In this document: piece after piece, positions 25,577 through 33,500 of the stretch
How the letters are laid out: each line of letters starts with the position of its first letter
How positions within the stretch are numbered: the stretch's first letter is position 1
Assembly: GCA_016719945.1 (NCBI GenBank)
Contig: JADJYE010000032.1
Location: forward strand, 186,001-250,000
Reading direction: 5' to 3'
Length of the DNA: 64,000 nt
DNA from: Polyangiaceae bacterium
GTDB taxonomy: Bacteria > Myxococcota_A > Polyangia > Polyangiales > Polyangiaceae
Position numbers and translations under genes: made by a program
The notes under the pieces: generated by a model
Databases searched by the model: none
What the model saw: only the letters and a program-made list of their open reading frames with translations
What the model was told of the DNA's origin: nothing

Positions 25577-27034
25577 ATGCGATCCAACCTAACGAAGAAG
25601 CTCCAGTCCGTCGTCAAGGTCCTCACCGTCTCGGACTCGCCCGACTACGAGCAGCCGTGGCAGTCCCATGGCCCGAGCAACTCGACCGGCTCCGGGGGGA
25701 TCGTCCTCACGAAGCGCGGGCTCAGGGTGCTCACGAACGGTCACGTGGTGCAAAACCAGGTGTTCGTCGAGCTGCGCCGCTTCGGAGCCTCGCGGAAGTA
25801 CGTCGCAGAGGTCGAGGGCGTCAGCCACGAGTGCGACCTCGCGCTCTTGCGCGTCCCTCGGGAAGAGTTCTTCCAGGGCGCCGAGCCCATCGAGATCGGG
25901 ACGCTGCCGCTGCTCGGCGACACGGTCACGGTCTGCGGCTACCCGATCGGCGGCGATCGGCTGTCGCTGACGCAGGGGGTCGTGTCGCGCATCGAGGTCT
26001 CGGCGTACTCCCACAGCCAGCGTCCGCTGTTGAGCGTGCAGATCGACGCCGCGGTGAACGCGGGCAACAGCGGCGGGCCGGTGTTCAAGGGAGACAAGCT
26101 GATCGGGGTCGCCTTCCAGGCGCTCGACGAGTCACAGAACATCGCCTACGCGATCAGCGTCCCGGTCATCGAGCACTTCCTCGCGGACCTCGACGCCGGC
26201 CGCCCCGCGACGTTCCCGAGCCTCGGCGTGGTGTGGCAGCGTCTCGAGTCCGACTCGCACCGGCGCTCGCTCGGGCTCAAGCGCGCCGACGGCGGGGTGC
26301 TCGTCGCTCGCGTCGCGTACGAGAGCACCGCGTGGGGAGTGATCCAAGAGGGCGACGTCATCCTGGCCATCGACGGCGAGCCCGTCGGCTCCGATGGCAC
26401 GGTCCAGCTGCGCACCGGCGAGCTCGTCGACCATAGCCACCGCGTCGCCCTCCGCGCCGTAGGCGACACGCTCCGCCTCGCGCTGTTCCGTGAGCGAAGG
26501 CGCATCGAGGTCGACGTCGTGCTGCAGCGCCCCAGCCTGCTCGTGCCGGAGGACCAATACGACATCAAGCCGACGTACTACGTGTTCGGCGGCTTCCTCT
26601 TCGCTCCCCTGACGCGCGACTACCTGAAGAGCTGGGGCAACGAGTGGTGGAAGGCGGCGCCGAACGAGCTCGTCTCGATCTACGAAAACCAGATCCGCAC
26701 GCCCGAGCGCCGCGAGGTCGTCATCCTCCAGAAGGTGCTCGCGGATCGCGTGAACCAGGGCTACCACGAGCACGAGAACCACGTGGTCGTGGCGATCGAC
26801 GGCGTGCCCGTGAAGAGCATCGTCGATCTCGTCGACCTGATCGACAACGGCGCCGGGACGTTCGTCTCGGTGCACCTCGCCGACGGACAGCGCCTGGTGC
26901 TCGAGCGCGCCAAGGCGCGAGAGCGGGGCGTCGCGATCCTCGACCGCTACAACCTGCGCTTCGATCGGTCGCCCGACCTGCGCAAGAAGCAGCGACCGGC
27001 GCGGGCCGTCAGCAAGCCGCGGGCGAAGCGCTGA
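25577..27034 (+). CDS. Cytoplasmic HtrA/Deg-like serine protease with PDZ domains
   Basis: A 485-residue S1C protease. The catalytic triad is His in T-N-G-H-V-V (about 55), Asp in H-E-C-D-L-A-L-L (about 85) and Ser in A-G-N-S-G-G-P-V (about 163). One PDZ domain spans about 215-315 (G-V-I-Q-E-G-D-V-I-L-A-I-D-G) and a second, degenerate one about 385-455 (V-V-V-A-I-D-G-V-P-V-K-S-I). Unlike DegP it has no signal peptide or membrane anchor, resembling the Deg9-type enzymes. A basic tail (KKQRPARAVSKPRAKR) ends the protein. Probable role: intracellular quality control or regulated proteolysis. The 3' end overlaps the converging DUF885 gene by 26 bases. Confidence 0.88.
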   Translation: MRSNLTKKLQSVVKVLTVSDSPDYEQPWQSHGPSNSTGSGGIVLTKRGLRVLTNGHVVQNQVFVELRRFGASRKYVAEVEGVSHECDLALLRVPREEFFQGAEPIEIGTLPLLGDTVTVCGYPIGGDRLSLTQGVVSRIEVSAYSHSQRPLLSVQIDAAVNAGNSGGPVFKGDKLIGVAFQALDESQNIAYAISVPVIEHFLADLDAGRPATFPSLGVVWQRLESDSHRRSLGLKRADGGVLVARVAYESTAWGVIQEGDVILAIDGEPVGSDGTVQLRTGELVDHSHRVALRAVGDTLRLALFRERRRIEVDVVLQRPSLLVPEDQYDIKPTYYVFGGFLFAPLTRDYLKSWGNEWWKAAPNELVSIYENQIRTPERREVVILQKVLADRVNQGYHEHENHVVVAIDGVPVKSIVDLVDLIDNGAGTFVSVHLADGQRLVLERAKARERGVAILDRYNLRFDRSPDLRKKQRPARAVSKPRAKR

Positions 27035-28712
27035 ACGACGCGCGGACCAGCTGCTGCAGGTGAGCGAGCCCGACGCTCCCGCTCCCGAGGACGACCTCGT
27101 GGAACGCGCGCAGATCGAACGCGTCGCCGAGCGCCCTGCGGGCCTCTTGGCGCAGCTCGAGCATCACCCGCTCGCCGACCTTGTAGCTGATGGCCTGGCC
27201 CGGCCAGCCTAGGTACCGGGTCGCCTCGCTCTTCGCGAAGTCTGCCGGGATGAACCCTCGCTGCGTGAGCATCTCGACGCACAGCTCGCCGGTCCACACC
27301 TCCCCCGGGTGGAAGTCGAACGACCTCGGGATCGACAGGCCGAGGTGCATGCCGATGTCGACGACGACACGGATCGCTCGGAACAGCTTCGCCATGTGCA
27401 TGCCGAGGACGTATTCGGGGCGATCGAGGTAGCCGAGCTCGTCCATCAGCTGCTCGGCGTACAGCGCCCACCCCTCGGCGTACCCCGAGCAAACCACGAA
27501 GAGCCTGTGCAGCCTCGAGAGGCGCTCCGCCAGGTACACCTGCAGGCCGCACTGCAGGTGATGCCCAGGGAAGCCCTCGTGATAGGCCGTGGTGATCTCG
27601 CTGAAGATCGTGAACGGCTCGCCCGGCGCCGGCGCGTAGTAGACGGTGCCCGGTCGAGTGAAGCCGTCGCTGGGCGGAACGTAGTAGGCGCCGAGAGCTC
27701 CCCCGGCGGGGGCGAGCTTGACGTCGATCCGGCGCACCGGCTCAGGGACCTCGAAGTGTTTGCCCATCAGGTCGCTCAGCGCCGTCTGCTGGCGCGCCCG
27801 CATCAGCTCGAGGAAGTCCTCCGCGCGCGGGACGAGCTGCTCGGGCGAGGACTGGAGGCTGCGGATGACCGAGGCGACGTCCTTGCCGGGCGCGATGCGC
27901 GCCGCGACGTCGCGCATCGCGGACTCGATGGCGGCGATCTCGGAAAACCCCCACGCGTAGGTCTCGCGCGGATCGATGTCCATCCCGAGGAAGCGGCGGG
28001 AGGCCCGCGCGTAGCGGTCCTCCCCGAAGGCGTCGATCGGGGTCGCGTCGCTCATGTACGCCTCGAGCGCGGAAGCGAGCCGGCCGCTGGACGCGGCGGC
28101 GTGAGCGACGCCGCGCTCGAGCCGGCCCCGGAGCGCGGGGTCACCGACGTTCGCGGCGTCGTACGCCGTGAGGATCTCCGCGAACGAGGTCTTGTCGGAC
28201 GCGTTCAAGCGGACCTGCGCGAGGGCCGCGGCCACCTGCCGCTTGGCAGCGACGTGGCCGCGCCGGACGCCCTCACGGAGCGCCGCGACGTATTGCGTCA
28301 TCGGTCGATCGATCGTCGCGAGGCGGGTCGCCACGGCCTCCCACCCCGCAGGTGTGGTCGTGTCCATCACGTCGAAGACCATTCGCAGGTGCTGGACCGG
28401 GGACTCGATGTTGTTGAGGTCCGCGAGGTTGTCCAGGTGCTGATAGGTCGACGCCTTGTCCTCGAGGAAGTCCGCCATGACGCGCCGCGCGACGGTCGCC
28501 CACGAATCGGTCGCCGGCGGGAGGGCGGCGAGCTTCGCCTCGTACCCACGGAAGAACGCGAGCGCGGCCTCTCCGCCCTCGGGGCTGTAGTCGTCCCAGC
28601 CGTCGTGGTGACCGGGGACTCCGGCCATCGACGCCGCGATGGGGCTCAGCGCCGAAAAGGCGCTCACGAAGTCGTCGGAGAGCTCGAAGATCGGATCGCG
28701 CGGCGCAGCCAT
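27009..28712 (-). CDS. DUF885-family metallopeptidase-like protein
   Basis: A 567-residue protein of usual DUF885 length. The zinc motif Y-H-E-G-F-P-G-H-H (about residue 381) is the family signature, with a downstream Glu in G-Y-A-E-G-W-A-L-Y-A-E-Q (about 413) as third ligand region, as in gluzincin-like DUF885 carboxypeptidases. Most of the protein is helical. No signal peptide is seen, so it is cytoplasmic or released by another path. It starts 12 bases after the YihY-like gene on the same strand and may belong to the same transcript. Substrate is unknown. Confidence 0.85.
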   Translation of the reverse strand: MAAPRDPIFELSDDFVSAFSALSPIAASMAGVPGHHDGWDDYSPEGGEAALAFFRGYEAKLAALPPATDSWATVARRVMADFLEDKASTYQHLDNLADLNNIESPVQHLRMVFDVMDTTTPAGWEAVATRLATIDRPMTQYVAALREGVRRGHVAAKRQVAAALAQVRLNASDKTSFAEILTAYDAANVGDPALRGRLERGVAHAAASSGRLASALEAYMSDATPIDAFGEDRYARASRRFLGMDIDPRETYAWGFSEIAAIESAMRDVAARIAPGKDVASVIRSLQSSPEQLVPRAEDFLELMRARQQTALSDLMGKHFEVPEPVRRIDVKLAPAGGALGAYYVPPSDGFTRPGTVYYAPAPGEPFTIFSEITTAYHEGFPGHHLQCGLQVYLAERLSRLHRLFVVCSGYAEGWALYAEQLMDELGYLDRPEYVLGMHMAKLFRAIRVVVDIGMHLGLSIPRSFDFHPGEVWTGELCVEMLTQRGFIPADFAKSEATRYLGWPGQAISYKVGERVMLELRQEARRALGDAFDLRAFHEVVLGSGSVGLAHLQQLVRASFSASPAAC

Positions 28713-28724
28713 CGACGACCGACC

Positions 28725-29759
28725 CTACTCGATCGTGCCGCCAGCTTGTTGGCGTTTGAGCGCCTCTGCGGGCGGCTTCTTGGGGTCCTGAGTGGCCGAG
28801 ATCGGGGCGACCTCCTCTCCCTCGTCCGTCAGATCCTTCACCGCCTTCTTCAGGGCGTCACGCTTCTCGCGCCGCGAGACCGTAGGCCACGTCGCCTCGA
28901 TGGCCGCGTTGAGCTCCGCCCCCATGAGCAGGGAGAAGGCGGTGAAGTACAGCCATAGAAGCAGGATCATGGGGGACGCGAGCGAGCCGTAGATTGGGCT
29001 CGACTCGACCGTCCATCGCCCGTACGCGCGCAAGCCCGCGCTGCCGGCGATCCACAGCGCCATGCCGAACAGGGCGCCGGGCAGATCGCGCGAGAAGGGC
29101 GTCCGCCAGGGGAGCGCGAAGTGGTACACGGCCGTCAGCGTGACGACCACGCTGGCGACCGCGACCGGCCAATACAGCGTGTCCCACAAGATCTGAAACA
29201 TCGACTCTTGCCCGACGCGCGAGGCGATGGCGCGGGCGAAGCTCGGCCCGACGACCAGCATCGGTAGGAGGACGGCACCCCACAACGTGGCGACGACCGT
29301 GTAGAGCACGGCGCGCCCTCGGCGACGCCACAGCGCGAGCCGCACGTCGAGGCGATATACGATGTGGAGCGCCGAGAGCAGGGCGTCCGCGCCCTGGGAG
29401 GTCGACCACACCGCGAAGAGGACGCCGAGCGAGAGCAGATCGATGCGGCCGTCGGTGAGCAGGGTGTCGATCGTCGGGATGACGATATCGCGGACCGTGT
29501 CCTCGGTGAGAAACCCCAGCGCGCCTTCGACGATCTCGAAGCGGACCTTGGCCATCACGTCGGGGCCGAGGGCGCGCGCGACGAAGCCTGCGGCGCTGAA
29601 CAGAGCGAGCAGCGACGGCGGCAGGGCGAAGAGGGCGAAGAAGGCGACCTCGGCCGCGAGCCCGCTCACGCGGTGCTCCCTCACCCCCACGAAATGGCCG
29701 AGGATCTCCCGGGCCCGCAACAGGGCCGGCCGGAGGAGATCGTTCGCGCGGATCGTCAC
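28725..29759 (-). CDS. YihY/BrkB-family (UPF0761) inner-membrane protein
   Basis: A 344-residue protein with six predicted membrane helices. Family hallmarks are L-A-A-E-V-A-F-F-A-L-F-A-L-P-P in the first helix, the W-S-T-S-Q-G-A-D-A-L segment, and the final P-I-Y-G-S-L-A-S, L-L-W-L-Y and G-A-E-L-N-A-A blocks. The family is found in most bacteria; its molecular role is unsettled, though it was long called ribonuclease BN in error. A charged cytoplasmic tail of about 55 residues follows the last helix. It lies 28 bases after the 83-residue protein gene. Confidence 0.88.
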   Translation of the reverse strand: MTIRANDLLRPALLRAREILGHFVGVREHRVSGLAAEVAFFALFALPPSLLALFSAAGFVARALGPDVMAKVRFEIVEGALGFLTEDTVRDIVIPTIDTLLTDGRIDLLSLGVLFAVWSTSQGADALLSALHIVYRLDVRLALWRRRGRAVLYTVVATLWGAVLLPMLVVGPSFARAIASRVGQESMFQILWDTLYWPVAVASVVVTLTAVYHFALPWRTPFSRDLPGALFGMALWIAGSAGLRAYGRWTVESSPIYGSLASPMILLLWLYFTAFSLLMGAELNAAIEATWPTVSRREKRDALKKAVKDLTDEGEEVAPISATQDPKKPPAEALKRQQAGGTIE

Positions 29760-29787
29760 GCGGACATGCTAGCCGGTCGGAATCGGT

Positions 29788-30039
29788 TCACGGACTTTCC
29801 GGCGCCGTGCGCGCGATGCGCAGCAAGACGGCTCGCACGGTCGTGGAGCGCCCGGACGGATCGAGGGCGCGCTCCATCGCGCGGGCCACGAGCGCCGCAT
29901 CGAACGCCGCCGCTCGGTCCGACGCGTCGAGATCGTGGAATGCAGGGCTCGGCTGCAGCGCGCCCCGCGGGTCGACCTCGCGGTGGGCGCCCACGACGCG
30001 CTCGATGAGCGCCTCGCGCTCCGCTGCCGTCAGCGCCAT
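29788..30039 (-). CDS. 83-residue partner of the sigma factor
   Basis: Starts at ATG 30039, which overlaps the end of the sigma-factor gene by 10 bases, so translation is probably coupled. It is mostly helical and charged (T-A-A-E-R-E-A-L-I-E-R-V-V, then D-R-A-A-A-F-D-A-A-L-V-A-R). No membrane helix, zinc motif or signal is present, so it is not a classical membrane anti-sigma factor. It may be a soluble anti-sigma factor or antagonist, but this is only inferred from gene position. Confidence 0.6.
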   Translation of the reverse strand: MALTAAEREALIERVVGAHREVDPRGALQPSPAFHDLDASDRAAAFDAALVARAMERALDPSGRSTTVRAVLLRIARTAPESP

Positions 30040-30599
30040 GACGCGACCCCGTGAGGCTCGAGGTCGACGCCGCGCCCGCGGAGGCACTCTGCGAGCAGCT
30101 TGCGCGCGCGCGACACGTTCTGCAGGAAGGTGTTGGGCTTCATGTTGCAGCGCGCCGCGAGCACGCCGTCGGGCTCGGCGCCGTCGTTGTCGAGGCGGGC
30201 GTGGAGCGCGCTCTTCGGCTGCGCGGGGAGCTCGTCGAAGCAGCGCGCGATGAGCTGCCTGAGCAGCGGATCCGCGTCGGAGGACTCGACGCGGAGGTCG
30301 TCCTCGGGGGCGCCGAGCGGCGACTCTCGCCTCCTCTTGAGCTCGTCGAGCGCGAGGTTCTTGGCGATGCGCGAGACGAGCGCGACGAGCCCGTCGGTCC
30401 GCCCCTCGGCGACCATCCTCGGGACGACCTGCCACGTCCTGAGGAAGGCCTCCTGGACGATCGCCTCGACGTCGACCTGCGCCGCGAACGAGCGCAGGCC
30501 GCGCCGGAGCGGCAGCTCGACCGCCGACATGAAGCGCGCGAACGCGTCGAGATCGCCGGCAGCGATCGCGGGGAGCAGGGAGTCGAAGGGGTCAGCCAT
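30030..30599 (-). CDS. Sigma-70 family (ECF-like) RNA polymerase sigma factor
   Basis: A 189-residue protein with region 2 at about 20-95 (V-E-A-I-V-Q-E-A-F-L-R-T-W-Q-V and I-A-K-N-L-A-L-D-E-L-K-R-R-R) and region 4 at about 110-170 (LPAQPKSALHARL, then G-V-L-A-A-R-C-N-M-K-P-N-T-F-L-Q-N-V-S-R-A-R-K-L split over the recognition helix). The recognition helix ending V-S-R-A-R-K-L-L is typical of ECF sigma factors. The target promoter is unknown. A GC-rich hairpin sits just upstream of its start, and the VIT-VWA gene lies upstream on the same strand. The next gene overlaps it. Confidence 0.88.
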   Translation of the reverse strand: MADPFDSLLPAIAAGDLDAFARFMSAVELPLRRGLRSFAAQVDVEAIVQEAFLRTWQVVPRMVAEGRTDGLVALVSRIAKNLALDELKRRRESPLGAPEDDLRVESSDADPLLRQLIARCFDELPAQPKSALHARLDNDGAEPDGVLAARCNMKPNTFLQNVSRARKLLAECLRGRGVDLEPHGVASWR

Positions 30600-30614
30600 G
30601 GGGTTGGGTCCGCC

Positions 30615-30638
30615 GCCCGCCCGATCGCTCGGGCGGGC
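30615..30638 (-). terminator. GC-rich hairpin between the VIT-VWA and sigma-factor genes
   Basis: GCCCGCCCGA and TCGGGCGGGC form a perfect 10-base stem with a 4-base loop (TCGC). It is 15 bases downstream of the VIT-VWA stop and 15 bases upstream of the sigma-factor ATG. No T-tract follows, so it may be a weak terminator, an attenuator, or a structure that controls sigma-factor translation. Confidence 0.45.
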
Positions 30639-30653
30639 AGCGAGGATACGAGA

Positions 30654-33209
30654 TCAGCGAAGCTCGAGGATCACACCGCTCGTGGGCAGCTCGATCCGGC
30701 CGCCGAGAGGTCGTGCGCCGGTGGCGGCCTCGAGCACGATGCGCACCGTGAGGCCGGCGGCGTACACCCGCTCGCGCGCCGAGAGGTCGACCCGGATGAC
30801 GGCGGTGACGCTCGTGCCGTCCGGCAAGAGGAGCGTGGCCGTCGCGTCGGCGAACGAGAGCGACAGGCCGGACGGCGGGACGACGAGCTCGACGGTGACC
30901 CGATCGCCCTCGACGAGGGCGATGCGGGCAGCGAGCACCGCGGGCTGGCGAGGCGCCGAGGCGTCCTCCTTCTTCTCCTTCTCGAAGACCTGCGCGATCT
31001 TTCGCTTCGCGCTCTCGAACAGGGACGACTTCGCGCGGCCTTGTGGCGCTTCGGGCGCCGGGCTCGGCATCGCCGGCGGCGGAGCGGCCTGCCGCGCCTG
31101 CGCACGCGCCTCCTCGGCGGCGGCCGGGGCGCCAGTCGGGCGAGCCCCCCCCTCTTCTCGCTCGAGGTCGGCGCTCTCGGCGGACGATGCGCCGAAGAAG
31201 GAGTCGTCGGCCTCCATCGGGGACTCGTCGCGCGCGCTCGGCGCGCGCTTCGCCATCGCCCTCGCCGGCATGGGAGGTGGCGGCGCGCCTGGCGCCATTC
31301 GGCGCGCAGAGGCAAGCGTCGGCATGACGCCGGCTCGCGTCCTGGTGAAGCTATCGAGGCCGGCCTTCGCCGCTGCTTGCTCCGCGGGGCGAAGGCCCAA
31401 CCCGGCAGCGCTCATGCCGTAAGGCAGCTCCTGCGGCTGCTCGACGTGCCGCAGCGCATCGCGCGGGTCGACGAGCGCCTCGTCGGTGACGGCGATCCAC
31501 GAGGTGAAGCGCGTGGCGATCTCGAACGCGAGACCCGCGTCCTCGATCGCGCGCTCGACGATGGAGCCCACTCGCCCCGCCGAGACTTGGACCTCGAGGT
31601 CCTCGACGAGCTCGCGGCCGAAGAGCTTCGTGACCGAGGGGCTGCCCTCCCCGAGATCGGCGGCCGGCACCCGGAGCGTCTGCTCGAAGGGGCCCTCCGC
31701 GGTGCGGCCGCGGACATGGAGCTCTCCACCCGACGCCTTGAGCTCGACGGCGACGCGCAGCGGGTGGCCGGAAAAGACGTCGGGCAGTCGGACAGGCACG
31801 GTGCGGACGACCGCGCTGCCTTCGACGCGCAGATCGACCACGAGCGGGGCGGCGGTGCGAGCGAGGATGCGTCGAGCCGCCCGCTCGGGGTCCTCTCCGA
31901 GCCCGATGATCGCCTCGACGCCGCGCCCCGCGCGCGCGATGGGGGCGAGCAGCGAGCGGTTGACCGCCGAGCCCACGCCGAGGGCGTGCAGGCGAGCCGA
32001 CGGGGGCAGGCCGTCGAGCAGCGCGCGCACGATCTCGCGTTCGAAGCCCACGAGACCATCGGTGATGAGCACGATCTGGCGCTGCGACGCGGGGCGCAGA
32101 TCCCGCAGCGCCGACTTCACGCCGCTCAGCATCTCGGTGCCTCCCGACGCCTCGAGCCCTCGCACCCAGCGTTGGGCCGCCCCCTTGTGCGCGGCCGTCG
32201 CTGCCTCGGGGCACGCGGTGAAGGCGCGCGCCTCGGAGGAGAACTCGATGAGCTCGAGCTGATCGCGATCGCTCAGGGAGTCGATCAGCGCCAGGGCTAC
32301 CCGCTTCGCCTGCTCGAGCGGCTCGCCAGACATCGAGCCGCTGGTGTCGATGAGCAAGGTGAGATCGCGAGCGACCGGCGCGGCCTTCGCCTCCGGGCTC
32401 GGCGGGACGATCGACAACAGGCCGTAGGCAGAGGTCGCGAGCGCGCCAGACCGCGGCCTGGCGACGTCGAGCGATACCCCCGTGGTGAGCGTCGCGACGG
32501 GCCAGCGCACGACGACGTCGCGATCGAGCTGGACCGCGTTGCCGCTGCCGAGCTCGACCCCGAACGAGCCCATCGCCCGATCGCAGACGATCGGGTGGCT
32601 CGGCGACTCGGGAGAGCGCCCCTCGGGCACCACGTCGCGGACGCGCATCGAGAGCGAGGCGCGCGCGCCGACGTCGCCCGACGCGATCGCGATCGCGACG
32701 GCGCCCTCGGTCGGACCGGCGCCGAGGTAGCGCGGAGCCGCGGCGAGCGGGAAGCGCCACTCCCAGCGGCCCTCCACGAGCCAGGCGAGCGGCTGGTCGA
32801 GCTCGACCTCGATCTCGACCGCTTCGCGCGGCGGGATGTTGGCGATCTCTTGGGTGAAGAGGCTCGAGCGCTCCTGCTCGAGGAGCGCCGCGCCTCGCCC
32901 TTCGATCACCGCCCGCTCGAAGCGCTCACGCGCTCGGGCCTTGCCGTCGACCGTGCCCCGAATGGTGCGCGCGCCGACACGGAACGTGAACCCCGAGACG
33001 GCAGCGTCCGCCGGCAGCGGGAGCTTGTACGTCACCGAGAGCGGCTCGTCGTGCGGGTTCGCGAAGCGCTGGACGAACGTCACGCGCGCGAGGCCTCCTC
33101 GGGCGTCGACCGAGAGCGCGCTGCGCTCCAGCGGGAGAGCGGCGGACGAGACGTCGACGAGGCGGCCGGAGGTCATGGGGAGGTGGGAGGACATGGTAGG
33201 CGCGGGCAT
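30654..33209 (-). CDS. VIT-VWA domain protein
   Basis: An 851-residue protein. The ATG at 33209 has AAGGA 11 bases upstream. The VIT domain (about 15-150) shows F-V-Q-R-F-A-N-P, Y-K-L-P-L-P-A-D-A-A-V-S-G and A-A-L-L-E-Q-E-R. The VWA domain (about 280-450) has MIDAS D-T-S-G-S-M-S-G-E. A linker of Met/Ala/Pro and acidic residues (about 590-720) leads to a C-terminal domain with a short charged helix (KRKIAQVFEKEKKE) and strands. It has no lipobox or MYXO-CTERM tail, unlike the damaged paralogue at 13967-15977, so it may be cytoplasmic or exported otherwise. VIT-VWA proteins are thought to mediate metal-dependent protein contacts. Confidence 0.88.
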   Translation of the reverse strand: MPAPTMSSHLPMTSGRLVDVSSAALPLERSALSVDARGGLARVTFVQRFANPHDEPLSVTYKLPLPADAAVSGFTFRVGARTIRGTVDGKARARERFERAVIEGRGAALLEQERSSLFTQEIANIPPREAVEIEVELDQPLAWLVEGRWEWRFPLAAAPRYLGAGPTEGAVAIAIASGDVGARASLSMRVRDVVPEGRSPESPSHPIVCDRAMGSFGVELGSGNAVQLDRDVVVRWPVATLTTGVSLDVARPRSGALATSAYGLLSIVPPSPEAKAAPVARDLTLLIDTSGSMSGEPLEQAKRVALALIDSLSDRDQLELIEFSSEARAFTACPEAATAAHKGAAQRWVRGLEASGGTEMLSGVKSALRDLRPASQRQIVLITDGLVGFEREIVRALLDGLPPSARLHALGVGSAVNRSLLAPIARAGRGVEAIIGLGEDPERAARRILARTAAPLVVDLRVEGSAVVRTVPVRLPDVFSGHPLRVAVELKASGGELHVRGRTAEGPFEQTLRVPAADLGEGSPSVTKLFGRELVEDLEVQVSAGRVGSIVERAIEDAGLAFEIATRFTSWIAVTDEALVDPRDALRHVEQPQELPYGMSAAGLGLRPAEQAAAKAGLDSFTRTRAGVMPTLASARRMAPGAPPPPMPARAMAKRAPSARDESPMEADDSFFGASSAESADLEREEGGARPTGAPAAAEEARAQARQAAPPPAMPSPAPEAPQGRAKSSLFESAKRKIAQVFEKEKKEDASAPRQPAVLAARIALVEGDRVTVELVVPPSGLSLSFADATATLLLPDGTSVTAVIRVDLSARERVYAAGLTVRIVLEAATGARPLGGRIELPTSGVILELR

Positions 33210-33271
33210 GGTTCGGGTCCTTCGTTGAGGTTCGCCGGGTCAACGACGGACCTGGGCTCCCAGTGACAATT

Positions 33272-33440
33272 TATTTTTCTCGCGCGCCCGCTAGCGCGGG
33301 TCCCTTCGGCTTCGTGGGCCCCAAGCCACCCACGAACCCGGCGCGAGGCTATTTTTCTCGCGCGCCCGCTAGCGCGGGTCCCTTCGGCTTCGTGGGCCCC
33401 AAGCCACCCACGAACCCGGCGCGAGGCTATTTTTCTCTCG
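33272..33440. repeat. Tandem structured repeat, 78-base period, 2.1 copies
   Basis: Two near-identical 78-base units (33272-33349 and 33350-33427) and the start of a third that diverges after about 13 bases. Each unit has an 8-base inverted pair TTCGTGGG (33311-33318) and CCCACGAA (33329-33336) and a CCCGC-TAGC-GCGGG-type small hairpin. On the minus strand it shares CCGAAGGGACCCGCG-NN-AGCGGGCG with the 4698-4940 repeat. It lies between divergent genes. Confidence 0.85.
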
Positions 33441-33500
33441 CGCCCCCCTGCCCGCCATGTGGCTGGTTTCCAGGGCAAATCCCCGCTAAACCCTCCCCTG

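Noticed and set aside
30051..33266. A 1,071-codon plus-strand frame opposite the VIT-VWA and sigma-factor genes
   Set aside because: Antisense shadow without any domain; the minus strand has MIDAS, VIT and sigma motifs.
33272..33440. CRISPR array
   Set aside because: Tandem units are identical throughout with no variable spacers, and only two copies exist.
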